Origin: Affinundibacterium flavidum
GTDB taxonomy: Bacteria; Pseudomonadota; Gammaproteobacteria; Burkholderiales; Burkholderiaceae_D
DNA length: 64,000 nt
NCBI RefSeq assembly: GCF_014284175.1
Contig: NZ_JACOGA010000003.1
Location: 291,115 to 355,114 of the forward strand
Direction of reading: 5' to 3'
A model generated the notes under the pieces. It was not told where the DNA came from and made no database searches. It was given only the letters and a program-made list of their open reading frames with translations. Positions 9,577 through 18,885 of the stretch are shown here, in pieces; position 1 is the stretch's first letter; every line of letters starts with the position of its first letter. A program made the position numbers and the translations under genes.

Positions 9577-10848
9577 TTATGCCGTCACCGCTGTCGTGTT
9601 CAAAGCTGTTTGTGCTGATTGCATAATCTCTTTGCGGAATTGGAAGTGCATCCAGATTAAAGATACGCAAACGGTGCCATACAAGAGCATGAAGCAAGAG
9701 CTACGAACGCCAGTCAGATCCACCATCGCACCAAACATAATCGGTAATACGAATCCACCGAGACCGCCAGCCAAACCAACCACACCGGAAACCGCACCGA
9801 TATTGTGGGTGTATTCATCGGAGATAAATTTAAACACTGAAGCTTTACCCACTGCCATCGCGATCCCGACCACAAATAAGATGCTGGTAAAAATCACAGG
9901 CGTTAATGCGATATTGAATACTTGTGGTCCAGTAACTGTTTTGATCGTGAATTCTGTCTGTGGGTAAGACAATAAGAAGAAGGCAATCCAGCATACCCAC
10001 ATCACCCACCAAGTCACTTTATACGCACCATATTTGTCCGATAACCAACCACCGAAAGCGCGTAGTACGCCACCTGGTAAAGAAAAACAAGCTGCCAACA
10101 AGGCGGCATCTTTCATGTCGAAGTTATATTCAGTGACATAGTATTTCACCATCCACAAACTCAAGCCCACATAGCCGCCAAACACGACTGAATAATACTG
10201 GCAATAGCGCCATACTTTAGGATCTTTCAACATCTTCAATTGCGCGGCAAAACTGACCGTTGATTTCACGTTATGGCTAGGATCAGTCGATGAGAATAAC
10301 CAAAAAATCAATGCCGCCGCCAACATCATCACGGCATAGACCTTCGGTACCATGACCCAACCAGCCGATGCAATAATCGCTGGTGCGATAAATTTATTCA
10401 CCGCCGCACCCGAATTACCAGCGCCAAAGATACCCATCGCCAAACCCTGACGCTCTTTCTTAAACCAGCGCGCAACATACGGTGTGCCGACAGAAAAAGA
10501 ACCACCAGCTAAACCGACGAATAAACCTAAGACCAGAAAATGCCAATAAGCCGTGGCATAGCTGATCAAATAAATTGGAATCACGGTGCTGATCATGAGC
10601 AGGAACAAAACAATACGACCACCGAAACGGTCAGTCCAAATCCCCAGCGGAACACGAATCAAGGAACCCGTTAACACTGGCATCGCGGTCAGCAAACCAA
10701 ACTGGGTTTCATTCAAACCCAAAGTTTTTTTAATCGGAATCCCGATCACGCCAAACATCATCCAGATAGTGAAACAAATGGTGAAAGCCAGCGTACTGGC
10801 ACCTAGTACCGAATTGGCTTTGCCAGAACTATTTACCTGCGTAGTCAT
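9577..10848 (-). CDS. narK: NarK/NasA-family MFS nitrate/nitrite transporter
   Basis: A 423-residue, twelve-helix major facilitator protein. The nitrate-signature glycine-rich motifs of the NNP family are both seen: GLAGGSFSVGTPYVARWF with KERQGLAMGIFGAGNSGAA (helix 5 region) and GVVGLAGGLGGFVLPIMFG (helix 11 region). The conserved A-loop TDRFGGR appears after helix 2. It should exchange nitrate and nitrite or import nitrate with protons across the inner membrane. A good GGGAG site precedes the ATG. No nitrate reductase, nitrite reductase or narXL genes are in the window, so its pathway is encoded elsewhere. A MITE-like element sits directly upstream, about 30 bases from the start, and may supply or disrupt its promoter. 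Confidence 0.85.
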   Translation of the reverse strand: MTTQVNSSGKANSVLGASTLAFTICFTIWMMFGVIGIPIKKTLGLNETQFGLLTAMPVLTGSLIRVPLGIWTDRFGGRIVLFLLMISTVIPIYLISYATAYWHFLVLGLFVGLAGGSFSVGTPYVARWFKKERQGLAMGIFGAGNSGAAVNKFIAPAIIASAGWVMVPKVYAVMMLAAALIFWLFSSTDPSHNVKSTVSFAAQLKMLKDPKVWRYCQYYSVVFGGYVGLSLWMVKYYVTEYNFDMKDAALLAACFSLPGGVLRAFGGWLSDKYGAYKVTWWVMWVCWIAFFLLSYPQTEFTIKTVTGPQVFNIALTPVIFTSILFVVGIAMAVGKASVFKFISDEYTHNIGAVSGVVGLAGGLGGFVLPIMFGAMVDLTGVRSSCFMLLYGTVCVSLIWMHFQFRKEIMQSAQTALNTTAVTA

Positions 10849-10878
10849 TATTTACTCCCTTAACTTTTATCAGTGCTA

Positions 10879-11170
10879 CTAGGGTCTGTTAACAGTTAAA
10901 TCGGGAGATGCGTTCAAGCCAAAAGGTGGGATGGCAAGGCGTAGTTCGCCGCCGAGGCTATTGCCTCGGCAAGAGCAGAAATAAACCTCGCGCAATCCAT
11001 CGCGCGTTTTGGCTTGAACCCTTCGGGAATGGGCGAATTGGGTAAACTCGCGGGCACATGGCGTTGTTGCAAGTCGCTTACAGTGCTCGCACTGCTACGC
11101 GACTTGACGCCTAGCCCTGTGCCCGTTTTACCGCATTCGCACTCCCGATTTAACTATTAACAGACCCTAG
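10879..11170. mobile_element. MITE-like non-coding element with about 30-bp terminal inverted repeats
   Basis: The left end (CTAG GGTCTGTTAACAGTTAAA, then TCGGGAG) matches the reverse complement of the right end with one mismatch over the first 29 bases. Both ends carry CTAG at the outer edge, either a 4-bp target duplication or part of the palindrome. The interior contains no transposase but several internal hairpins (GCCGAGGC/GCCTCGGC, TTCAAGCCAAAA/TTTTGGCTTGAA, CAAGTCGC/GCGACTTG). Size and structure fit a miniature inverted-repeat element, perhaps mobilised by an IS5-like transposase elsewhere. The flanking bases up to 11329 show no gene. Confidence 0.75.
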
Positions 11171-11329
11171 CTTAGGGGAGTTTCACAAAATGATAAATTC
11201 GCCTGAAGTAGGCAAAGGACTAGGCTGATCTGACTAGGGATACGCCAAAAGAACTAGGCTGCGTTTTTATGCTGGCCTTAAGAGTGTTAAACTGTCGCTT
11301 GTAAACCATCTCTTCATAAGAAAATAACA

Positions 11330-11710
11330 ATGAATCAAAATCTCAGCATCGACGAATATGATGCGCTCGAACAAATTACTAAGTTACCTAGAGGTGCGCG
11401 TCCGAATGCCTGCATTTCACGCAATTCCAAGCGTTTAGTCGGGATCAAATTAATTGCGCATAAGCGTGATGGCAGTTTTGAATTAACCGACACGGGCAAG
11501 CAGGTCTTATTTATCAAACAATGTATCGATGGATTGCGTGCGATTGCGGCGAATCCAGATTTTATCTTGAGTGGTCCAGTCGCGACTTTCTTAGGTAAGA
11601 AAACGCATATTGAAGTTGATGCCGCCAGCGGCAAAAATGTGATCACCGCACGCGGTCTTGAATGTCTGGCAGATATTGAAGCGACCAACGTCACTTCGAA
11701 AAAATATTAA
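11330..11710 (+). CDS. Conserved-looking hypothetical protein, 126 aa
   Basis: A small soluble protein with no signal peptide or membrane helix. The first half (IDEYDALEQITKLPRGARPN, then NSKRLVGIKLIAHKRDGSFELTDTGKQVL) has the pattern of a winged-helix/HTH domain: helices followed by a strand-turn-strand ending in LTDTGKQ, as seen in MarR- or PadR-type proteins. The second half is mixed alpha/beta. It may be a small DNA-binding protein, but this is inference. Codon use matches its neighbours. Its end overlaps the convergent lnt gene by four bases. Confidence 0.65.
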   Translation: MNQNLSIDEYDALEQITKLPRGARPNACISRNSKRLVGIKLIAHKRDGSFELTDTGKQVLFIKQCIDGLRAIAANPDFILSGPVATFLGKKTHIEVDAASGKNVITARGLECLADIEATNVTSKKY

Positions 11711-13272
11711 GTTCTTGTCTTCTTGGCTTGGCGTTGACTGACTATATAAGCGCCAAGCATCGCCATCGCTGCAAACACCATCCACAGCCAATTCCCAAAG
11801 CGGATATACGGCGTCAATCCACGCATGCCCTGCACTTGCCCCGCCAAGGTTCCACGCGTTAATGAGGGCAGTTGCGATACCACCTGACCACGTGCATCAA
11901 TGATTGCAGTCGCACCAGTGTTCGTCGAACGCAACATAGGACGCCCGGTTTCCAAACTACGCATTTGCGAGATTTGCAGATGTTGTGGAATCGCCGTCAA
12001 ATCGCCAAACCAGGCTAGATTCGAGACATTTAATAAGATCGTTGCCGCGCCTTGTGGCGTCACAGCTTGCGCTCGCAATTGCTGCGCGATCTCTTCGCCG
12101 AATAAATCTTCATAACAAATATTCGGCATCACCCATTGGTCTTTGACCGCCATCGCGGGCTGGACAACACCGGGATTATTATATTCACCGAGCGGAATCT
12201 GCATCATGTTGACAAACCAGCGGAATCCAAACGGCACATATTCTCCGAAAGGCACCAGATGATGCTTATCGTAACGATAGGCCGTGCCTTGTTTGTCACC
12301 CAATCCGATCACACTATTTGAATATTGCTGACGCCCATCATCACTCACCACACCTATCACTATGCGGCTATTAGTTTGACTAGCGAAATCTTGTAATCGC
12401 GGCAGATAAGTAGATGGTAACTCTGTGAGCAACAAGGGTAATGCGGTCTCGGGCGTCGCAATCAAATCCGCCGCTTGCGCAGTCATCAAATCCGCATACA
12501 TCGCTAAAGTCTCATCCAAAAAACTCGACGTGAATTTAATCCCCTGATCGATATTCCCTTGTGTCAGACGCACGCTGATAGGCTTACCGTTTGCTTCTGT
12601 CCAACTCAACTGCTGCAGTCCTATGCCACTGATCACAATCAACAACAAGCCTATCGCCCCCAAGCTGCGTGCAGAACGACGCAAGAACAAAAGCGCGATA
12701 CAAGCCGAAGTCAACATCGCGATTCCGCCGACGCCATATACGCCGACCACAGGCGCGAATCCGACCAAGGGGCTGACATTATGCGCGTAACCTATCGATA
12801 ACCATGGAAAGCCGGTGAACAAATGCCCACGCAAAAATTCAAATACGGTCCAACTGACAGGAAACAACACCAGTAAAGTAATCGGGTCAGAAGTTTTCCA
12901 TTTTGACTGCAAACTATGTACAGCAACAAAACACAAAGCCGGAAATATCGCCATGAAAGCAGCCAATAGCGCGAGAGCGATCACGCTCAGTGCGTATGGC
13001 ATTCCACCATAGCGCGACATCGCAATCACTAACCAACAGACGCCAAACACAAAACTGCCGAAGCCATAACTTAAACCTAGCAATGCTTGCTGTTTCTTAT
13101 TCCATTCAGGATGTGACACCAAGATCAACATCATCAGACTAGCGCTGATCACTTGTAAGGGCCAAATGAAAAAAGGCGCGAACGATAAAACATTCAGCGC
13201 CCCAAACAACAAAGCCACGAGACAAGCTCGTGGCAATGAGAGATTTCGCAAAACAGAATTCAATACTTGCAT
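11707..13272 (-). CDS. lnt: Apolipoprotein N-acyltransferase
   Basis: Lnt transfers a fatty acid from phospholipid to the N-terminal cysteine of lipoproteins, the last step of their maturation in the inner membrane. With the start set at the ATG at 13272, right after the corC stop, the protein has 521 residues; the longer frame would overlap corC by about 80 bases. Six or more N-terminal membrane helices precede a nitrilase-fold periplasmic domain with the catalytic Glu (PETALPLLL), Lys (DKHHLVPFGEYVPFG) and Cys (NICYEDLFGE). A final helix closes the protein. It follows corC by 7 bases, the usual corC-lnt pair of proteobacteria. Confidence 0.94.
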   Translation of the reverse strand: MQVLNSVLRNLSLPRACLVALLFGALNVLSFAPFFIWPLQVISASLMMLILVSHPEWNKKQQALLGLSYGFGSFVFGVCWLVIAMSRYGGMPYALSVIALALLAAFMAIFPALCFVAVHSLQSKWKTSDPITLLVLFPVSWTVFEFLRGHLFTGFPWLSIGYAHNVSPLVGFAPVVGVYGVGGIAMLTSACIALLFLRRSARSLGAIGLLLIVISGIGLQQLSWTEANGKPISVRLTQGNIDQGIKFTSSFLDETLAMYADLMTAQAADLIATPETALPLLLTELPSTYLPRLQDFASQTNSRIVIGVVSDDGRQQYSNSVIGLGDKQGTAYRYDKHHLVPFGEYVPFGFRWFVNMMQIPLGEYNNPGVVQPAMAVKDQWVMPNICYEDLFGEEIAQQLRAQAVTPQGAATILLNVSNLAWFGDLTAIPQHLQISQMRSLETGRPMLRSTNTGATAIIDARGQVVSQLPSLTRGTLAGQVQGMRGLTPYIRFGNWLWMVFAAMAMLGAYIVSQRQAKKTRT

Positions 13273-13279
13273 GCCCGAC

Positions 13280-14161
13280 TTAGTCTTCCGCACTATAGTT
13301 TGCACTCCGTTTTTCAACCAATACGATCTGCACCTGACGAGCATCCGCGCGCAAGACTTCAAAATGCAATTGACCTATCGTGAATTCGTCGCCTTTATGC
13401 GGCACGCGATGTAAGTGATTGGTAATAAAACCACCGACTGTATCTGCGTCGGCATCAGTGAATTCGGTACCGATGACTTCGTTAAATTGTGCGATCTCGG
13501 TCAAACCTTTGACGCGCCAACGTTTACCATTGCCCTGATTTTCCAGAGCAATCACATTGTCTTCTTCTTCATCAAAATCGTATTCATCTTCGATATCACC
13601 GACGATTTGCTCTAACACATCTTCAATCGTAATCAGACCAGCGACTGCACCATATTCATCGACTACCATCGCCATGTGATTACGATTCGCACGGAAATCG
13701 CGTAGCAAAATATTCAGCCGTTTAGATTCTGGAATATAGACCACAGGACGCAACATTTTATGGACGTCAAAACTGTCTTCGGCGTAGTAGCGTAACAAAT
13801 CTTTTGCCAACAAAATGCCCACGACTTTATCGCGATCACCGTCCACTGCGGGGAAGCGTGAGTGAGCTGTTTCCAGCACTTCTGGCATCCATTCAGCAAT
13901 CGGCTTGGACACATCGACCACGTCCATTTGCGAACGAGGCACCATGATGTCACGGGCGGATAAATCGGAGACTTGGAAAACCCCTTCGATCATCGCCAAG
14001 GCATCGGCGTCGATCAAATTCCGTTCTTGCGCGTCGTGCAAGACTTCTAACAGCTCTTCGCGGTTTTCGGGTTCGGGAGAAATTAAGGCGGTCAATCGTT
14101 CAAACAATGACCTGTGTGGTTTAAGGTCAGATGGTCTGACCTTACTAGAGTGCTCTTGCAT
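13280..14161 (-). CDS. corC: CorC/YbeX-family CBS-domain protein
   Basis: A 293-residue cytoplasmic protein. Residues about 65-195 hold two CBS modules (ARDIMVPRSQMDVVD; the second ends in VAGLITIEDVLEQIVGDIEDEYD), followed by the CorC_HlyC C-terminal domain (about 205-285, with DADTVGGFITNHLHRVPHKG). Family members are linked to magnesium and cobalt homeostasis, and YbeX/CorC is tied to ribosome biology through its ybeY neighbour. It lacks the membrane DUF21 domain, like E. coli CorC. It is cotranscribed with lnt. The 5' end of the coding sequence contains a 10-bp inverted repeat (14122-14144). Confidence 0.9.
   Translation of the reverse strand: MQEHSSKVRPSDLKPHRSLFERLTALISPEPENREELLEVLHDAQERNLIDADALAMIEGVFQVSDLSARDIMVPRSQMDVVDVSKPIAEWMPEVLETAHSRFPAVDGDRDKVVGILLAKDLLRYYAEDSFDVHKMLRPVVYIPESKRLNILLRDFRANRNHMAMVVDEYGAVAGLITIEDVLEQIVGDIEDEYDFDEEEDNVIALENQGNGKRWRVKGLTEIAQFNEVIGTEFTDADADTVGGFITNHLHRVPHKGDEFTIGQLHFEVLRADARQVQIVLVEKRSANYSAED
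14122..14144. repeat. 10-bp perfect inverted repeat in the 5' coding region of corC
   Basis: Arms TAAGGTCAGA and TCTGACCTTA flank a TGG spacer, about codons 6-13 of corC. The length is more than expected by chance in coding sequence. It resembles GGTC..GACC operators of GntR-type regulators, but no binding protein is indicated nearby. Confidence 0.5.
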
Positions 14162-14400
14162 AATGGGCTTAACGCCGTTGTTTCAATCCTACAGGATACA
14201 ACATCTGCGCGCTTTTCCCAAATTTTGCACGGCTTTTATCTGGAAAACTACGTATCTCTATCAATTATGGGAACAAATCGCACTGCACGAGCAAAAAACA
14301 TCAACAAGAAAATTAATGGCAATTCAAACACTTAGCACAGCAATCTCACCTAAAATAGTCAATTTCCTTTTACCCCATTTTCTACATCCACCGTTTAATA

Positions 14401-14727
14401 ATGCCCAATGTTGTTTCCCAGTTCCTGGAAAATTATCCAATCATGATGTTCTTGATTGCCTACTATGGCTGCGTAAATCTGATTTGTTTCGTGCTATACG
14501 GCTGGGATAAAGCCGCAGCACGTACGAAAAAATCCCGAATTTCGGAGAAGGCTTTACATAGTTGGGCATTCGCTGGTGGTGCAATCGGCGCTTTATGCGC
14601 GCAATCCTTTTTCCGACACAAAACGCAGAAAACCTTTTTCAAATGGTTTAGCTGGTTTTGTCTTGGATTGCATGTTGCAGTACTTTTGCTGGTATTTAGC
14701 TCCACAGGGATGATCAGTGGCGCGTGA
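14401..14727 (+). CDS. DUF1294 small membrane protein
   Basis: A 108-residue protein with three hydrophobic stretches: about 14-33, a glycine/alanine-rich one at 56-68, and 82-102. It shows the DUF1294 pattern: YGWDKAAAR near residue 33, RISEKALHSWAFAGGAIGAL in the middle, and FRHKTQKTFFKW after it. The function of the family is unknown. In other proteins this domain is joined to a cold-shock domain; here it stands alone. The gene lies between corC and the histidine phosphatase, on the opposite strand to both, and looks like an insertion into the ybeY-corC neighbourhood. Confidence 0.85.
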   Translation: MPNVVSQFLENYPIMMFLIAYYGCVNLICFVLYGWDKAAARTKKSRISEKALHSWAFAGGAIGALCAQSFFRHKTQKTFFKWFSWFCLGLHVAVLLLVFSSTGMISGA

Positions 14728-14933
14728 AGCTAATAAAAAACCTTCAGCAACGAGGAATAGCGTTCATTTCAATGGAGAATCTCAAAGCTTGTCATTCCCT
14801 CGACGGCGCACTACTGTCCGGAATAAAAAATGATATTCGCAGGAAAAGCATGATGGCCTTGAATTTGACGAGGGGATTGGATAAGTTGACTTGAAATTTC
14901 AATAAAAAATCAGGTCGCAAAATAGACGGATAA

Positions 14934-15050
14934 CTCCCTCCCCTTCAAGGGGAGGGCGGGGTGGGGATGGGTTTCCATAGAATGAGCCGCACCATTTTTT
15001 TGACCGAAACCCATCCCCATCCCAACCTTCCCCTTGAAGGGGAAGGGGTT
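14934..15050. repeat. Palindromic intergenic repeat, CCCTTGAAGGGG family, second full copy
   Basis: Arms at 14934-14973 and 15007-15050 match the copy at 7534-7652 in order and sequence (CTCCCCTTCAAGGGGAGGG, then GGGTGGGGATGGG; mirrored on the other side), but the spacer is unrelated. The rest of the 14728-15188 gap contains no supportable gene; the open frames there come from the repeat. Confidence 0.85.
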
Positions 15051-15188
15051 GCATAACAATGCCCGAAGACTCAAGAAAATTACTCTAAACAGCAGTGCGC
15101 CTTCGCGAGAATGACAATTCATTTTACAAGGCTTAACTGAACACCATTACTTCGTATCGAGGAATTTTCGTTTTCCAACATCTAGGAT

Positions 15189-15671
15189 CTAATACCGCAG
15201 CAAAATGTAAGAAGGACTGCCATTTTTATTCAGCGTCACAATAATCAAGCGATCATATTCATCATCTGCTACGGGTTTCACATCGGTGATACCCATGCCC
15301 TTCAGAATATCGAGCAAAGTGTTTGAATGCCCGACCACCAAAGTATTCGCTTCCGCCGTCAGCAAAGTTTTTCCAAAACTCGCAGATTCTTTCGCAGCAT
15401 ACGGTGTTAATGCTAACTGACGCGCGTCCACAAGTGGCGCAGCGGTCATTTGTGTACGTTGAAATTCGGTGACATACACTCGTTTGATATCGGCATCACG
15501 CAATTGCATAGCCAAATTCGCTGCACGTTGCTTGCCTTTCAAACTTAATTGAGGATCACGACTTTCGTCGACCTTTTCGCCGTGGCGGACGATGAAGATG
15601 GTTTGTGACCAGGCTGCAGCACTCACCTGACAAGCAATAATGAACAACAATGCGTTTAGCAAATTTTTCAT
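15189..15671 (-). CDS. Secreted histidine phosphatase (phosphoglycerate-mutase fold)
   Basis: The ATG at 15671 is chosen because GAGGTG lies just upstream; an in-frame GTG two codons earlier is possible. The 160-residue product has a signal peptide ending near AAAWSQ, then the catalytic RHG motif (IFIVRHGEKVDES), the Arg of FQRTQMTAAPL, and the second His in LVVGHSNTLLDIL. These are the hallmarks of the branch-2/SixA-like histidine phosphatases, here exported to the periplasm. The substrate is unknown. It lies 21 bases downstream of ybeY on the same strand and could be co-transcribed. Confidence 0.85.
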   Translation of the reverse strand: MKNLLNALLFIIACQVSAAAWSQTIFIVRHGEKVDESRDPQLSLKGKQRAANLAMQLRDADIKRVYVTEFQRTQMTAAPLVDARQLALTPYAAKESASFGKTLLTAEANTLVVGHSNTLLDILKGMGITDVKPVADDEYDRLIIVTLNKNGSPSYILLRY

Positions 15672-15692
15672 GGTCACCTCAAATGTGGGGAT

Positions 15693-16154
15693 TTACTCTT
15701 GGTAAGGATTCGCCAACCCCAAACTAGCCAAAATCTCGATTTCCAAAGCTTCCATTTCTTCGGCTTCTTCATCGCTTTCATGATCGTAACCTTGTGCGTG
15801 CAAGACACCGTGCACAACTAAATGTTGCGCATGTTCGAGTACTGTTTTCTTTTGCTCTTTGGCTTCTTTTTCAAGCACATCAGTGCACAAGATAATATCG
15901 GCTTGAGTGACTTCGGCGTCGCTGTCTTCGGTGTAAGCAAAGGTCAATACGTTGGTCGCATAATCTTTACCACGATAATCGCGATTGAGTTCTTGCCCTT
16001 CTTCGGCATCAACGATGCGCAGTGTTAATTCTGCGGGGAAGAATAAAGCAGCTTGTATGGTCTTGCGTAGTAAGGGGCGAGTCAAGACGTCTTTCAAACG
16101 CTCATCGGCATATTGTACGGACAGTGTTAATTTAGGTTTAGAACTGGTTGCCAT
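15693..16154 (-). CDS. ybeY: Endoribonuclease/rRNA maturation factor YbeY
   Basis: A 153-residue zinc metalloprotein needed for 16S rRNA 3'-end maturation and ribosome quality control. The single-zinc motif H-x3-H-x5-H is intact in [20 protein letters not shown] near residues 113-130. The N-terminal half has the expected [20 protein letters not shown] and [11 protein letters not shown]. It follows phoH by 11 bases, the usual phoH-ybeY pair. Confidence 0.95.
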   Translation of the reverse strand: MATSSKPKLTLSVQYADERLKDVLTRPLLRKTIQAALFFPAELTLRIVDAEEGQELNRDYRGKDYATNVLTFAYTEDSDAEVTQADIILCTDVLEKEAKEQKKTVLEHAQHLVVHGVLHAQGYDHESDEEAEEMEALEIEILASLGLANPYQE

Positions 16155-16165
16155 AATTCTCTACA

Positions 16166-17344
16166 TTATCTACGTCGGGGTTTATTCATTGCAGTTGCAT
16201 GCTTCAAGCTAACGATTTCAGCATCTTGTTGATCTTGATGCTGCGTTGCTTCTTCATACGCATCGACAATACGACCAACCAAGGGATGACGCACTACGTC
16301 GACGCTGGTGAATTGATTGAAGGCGATACCGCGTACATTACGTAACACCTGGCAAGCATCGACTAAGCCACTCTTTTGATGTCGCTGCAAATCGATCTGA
16401 GTCACGTCGCCCGTGATCACCGCTTTGCTGCCAAAACCAATGCGAGTCAAGAACATTTTCATTTGTTCTGGCGTCGTATTTTGTGCCTCATCCAAAATGA
16501 TGAAAGAATGATTCAAAGTGCGACCACGCATGTAAGCCAAGGGAGCGATCTCTATCACCTGTTTTTCAAACATTTTCTGAGTGCGATCAAAACCGAGCAA
16601 ATCATATAAAGCGTCGTACAAGGGGCGTAAGTAAGGATCAACCTTTTGCGCCAAATCACCAGGCAAGAAACCCAAGCGCTCGCCCGCTTCTACGGCTGGA
16701 CGGGTCAGCACGATACGTTTGACGGCATCACGCTCCAAAGCATCAACCGCACAGGCGACTGCCAGATAGGTTTTACCTGTGCCGGCAGGCCCGACACCAA
16801 AAGTAATATCGTGTTCGAGTATGGCTTTCAGATAAGTATTTTGATGCGGAGTACGACCGCGCAAATCACTGCGACGGGTTTTGAGAATAGGGCTTTCTAA
16901 AGCTTCTTCCACTTCCACAGGCGCGACTTCTTTGATGGTATTTTTTGATGAAGCGACTGTCTTCGTAGTCGCTTTAGTGCTACGACGTTTTACTGGCTTT
17001 GTTTCGTCAAACTCGGCTTCCGACTCTTCTTCTGGTGCAAAGGCAGTCTCAGCGGTCTTTTGCAAACTTGCCGCGGCGCGCTGCTCAACCAAGGCTAATT
17101 GCACTTCATCGATCGTGATGATTTTTTTCGCCTGTGCGTAAAATTTTTCGAGTAACTCCAAACCCTTTTCTGCATTATGTCCACTCACGATAAATTTCTC
17201 ACCGCGACGGAAAATACTGAGATCTAATGCAGCAGAAATTTGTCGCAGATTTTCATCCAAAGGGCCGCACAAATGCGCGAGCCGTAAATTATCTAAGGGC
17301 TGAGGAACAAAATACAAAACTGGAACTGGCGTTTTCGTTTTCAA
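16166..17344 (-). CDS. phoH: PhoH-family ATPase
   Basis: A cytoplasmic P-loop protein of 392 residues. The PhoH domain occupies about 165-370, with Walker [12 protein letters not shown] (about 185-195) and Walker [16 protein letters not shown]. The N-terminal 95 residues form the small domain usual in PhoL/YbeZ proteins. Between them, about 100-155, is a low-complexity charged linker ([21 protein letters not shown]) longer than in E. coli YbeZ. The frame opens with TTG at 17344 and no ATG fits nearby, so the start codon is unusual. The partner is YbeY, encoded just downstream; known family biology points to RNA handling and ribosome maturation. Confidence 0.9.
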   Translation of the reverse strand: MKTKTPVPVLYFVPQPLDNLRLAHLCGPLDENLRQISAALDLSIFRRGEKFIVSGHNAEKGLELLEKFYAQAKKIITIDEVQLALVEQRAAASLQKTAETAFAPEEESEAEFDETKPVKRRSTKATTKTVASSKNTIKEVAPVEVEEALESPILKTRRSDLRGRTPHQNTYLKAILEHDITFGVGPAGTGKTYLAVACAVDALERDAVKRIVLTRPAVEAGERLGFLPGDLAQKVDPYLRPLYDALYDLLGFDRTQKMFEKQVIEIAPLAYMRGRTLNHSFIILDEAQNTTPEQMKMFLTRIGFGSKAVITGDVTQIDLQRHQKSGLVDACQVLRNVRGIAFNQFTSVDVVRHPLVGRIVDAYEEATQHQDQQDAEIVSLKHATAMNKPRRR

Positions 17345-17381
17345 AATGTTTTATTTTCTAAAATTAATTTAGGTGAAAGTC

Positions 17382-17420
17382 AAAACCTCTCAACACAGGG
17401 ACACAGAGACGCAGAGAAAA
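17382..17420. repeat. Half copy of the AACCTCTCAACACAG repeat
   Basis: This stretch matches the left arm of the long palindrome at 30219-30354 (AAAACCTCTCAACACAG, then GACACAGAGACGCAGAG). The mirrored arm is missing; instead a GC-rich segment (GGCGGCGCGGGTTGCGCCCG) follows, part of another common intergenic repeat type. Confidence 0.7.
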
Positions 17421-17475
17421 TCTTAGTGTTGGCGGCGCGGGTTGCGCCCGCCCTACATCTTTTGTACTTGAAGCC

Positions 17476-18801
17476 TTAATCGACCAATTCACCACGCAAA
17501 GAATAATTATAAGATTCCGTGACTCGCGTATTCACCAAGGTACCGATCAACTCTTTACCGCCTGCAAAATTGACCACGCGATTATTTTCGGTGCGACCTT
17601 GTAATTCATTCTGGTCTTTCACCGATGGGCCTTCCACCAAAATGCGTTGGATGGTTCCTATCATCGCGTTGCTATATTTCTTGGTATTCGCGTCAATCAC
17701 CGCTTGCAAGAACTGTAGGCGCTTGAGTTTTAATGGCGCGGGTGTGCTGTCTTCCAAACTCGCTGCCGGTGTACCCGGGCGGGCGCTGAAAATAAAGCTG
17801 AAACTATTATCAAATTCCACGTCTTTAATCAGTTTCATCAGCGCATCAAAATCTTCATCGGTTTCACCCGGGAAGCCAACGATAAAGTCCGAAGAGATGT
17901 GCATATTCGGACGCACCGCACGCAACTTACGCACGACCGATTTGTATTCCAATGACGTGTAACCACGCTTCATCGCTGCCAACACGCGATCAGATCCATG
18001 CTGAGCCGGCAAATACACGTGATCGACTAATTTCGGGATCTTGGCGTAGGCATCAATCAAGCGTTGATTAAATTCTTTCGGGTGACTCGTGACAAAACGA
18101 ATGCGTTCGATTTGTGGAAATTCTGCGATGTATTCCAATAGCAGAGCAAAATCGGCGATCTCGCCATCATCCATCACGCCGCGATAGGCATTGACGTTTT
18201 GTCCCAGCAAACTGATTTCTTTAATGCCTTGTTCTGCCAAGCCTGCGACTTCGACCAAGACATCATTAAATGGACGCGAGACTTCTTCGCCACGCGTATA
18301 AGGCACCACGCAATAACTGCAATACTTAGAGCAGCCTTCCATGATCGAGACAAAAGCGGTTGAGCCTTCTACTTTCGCCGGTGGCAAGTGATCGAATTTT
18401 TCAATTTCAGGAAAACTGATATCCACTTGCGAACGACCAGAATCACGACGGTCCTTAATCAATTGCGGCAAGCGGTGCAAAGTTTGCGGTCCAAACACCA
18501 CATCGACATAAGGCGCGCGACGAACGATAGCTTCACCTTCTTGCGAGGCGACACAACCACCAACGCCTATCAACAAATCTGGCTTGGATTTTTTCAATTC
18601 ACGCAGGCGACCGAGATCAGAAAACACTTTCTCCGATGCCTTCTCACGCACGCTACAGGTGTTGAGTAAGATCACATCGGCGTCTTCCGGATTATCGGTT
18701 TTGATCATGCCGTCAGTTGCCGTTAACACGTCTTGCATTTTGTCCGAGTCATACTCGTTCATTTGGCAACCAAAGGTTTTGATGAATACTTTCTTCTGCA
18801 T
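17476..18801 (-). CDS. miaB: tRNA-2-methylthio-N6-dimethylallyladenosine synthase
   Basis: MiaB is a radical-SAM methylthiotransferase that converts i6A to ms2i6A at position 37 of tRNAs reading UNN codons. The 441-residue protein has the N-terminal UPF0004 domain with its three cluster cysteines ([36 protein letters not shown]), the radical-SAM cluster in [18 protein letters not shown], and a C-terminal TRAM domain (about 375-438). It is about 130 bases upstream of phoH, separated by a half repeat. Confidence 0.96.
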   Translation of the reverse strand: MQKKVFIKTFGCQMNEYDSDKMQDVLTATDGMIKTDNPEDADVILLNTCSVREKASEKVFSDLGRLRELKKSKPDLLIGVGGCVASQEGEAIVRRAPYVDVVFGPQTLHRLPQLIKDRRDSGRSQVDISFPEIEKFDHLPPAKVEGSTAFVSIMEGCSKYCSYCVVPYTRGEEVSRPFNDVLVEVAGLAEQGIKEISLLGQNVNAYRGVMDDGEIADFALLLEYIAEFPQIERIRFVTSHPKEFNQRLIDAYAKIPKLVDHVYLPAQHGSDRVLAAMKRGYTSLEYKSVVRKLRAVRPNMHISSDFIVGFPGETDEDFDALMKLIKDVEFDNSFSFIFSARPGTPAASLEDSTPAPLKLKRLQFLQAVIDANTKKYSNAMIGTIQRILVEGPSVKDQNELQGRTENNRVVNFAGGKELIGTLVNTRVTESYNYSLRGELVD

Positions 18802-18885
18802 GGAACCAGTTTCTTCCTACTATTGAATAAATAAAATAAAAATAAATACTATCTTCGAGCTTAGCTCACTTGGTTTCTTCTTGAC

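Noticed and set aside
10883..11166. Possible small RNA gene in the MITE-like element
   Set aside because: The internal hairpins alone do not show an independent promoter or terminator; the terminal repeats explain the structure better.
13905..14510. A 201-codon plus-strand frame
   Set aside because: It overlaps corC in antisense and the start of the DUF1294 gene; Cys- and Ser-rich without domain.
14910..15122. A short minus-strand frame across the second repeat copy
   Set aside because: It is repeat-derived, with HPHPALPLKGRE-like peptide and no start signal.
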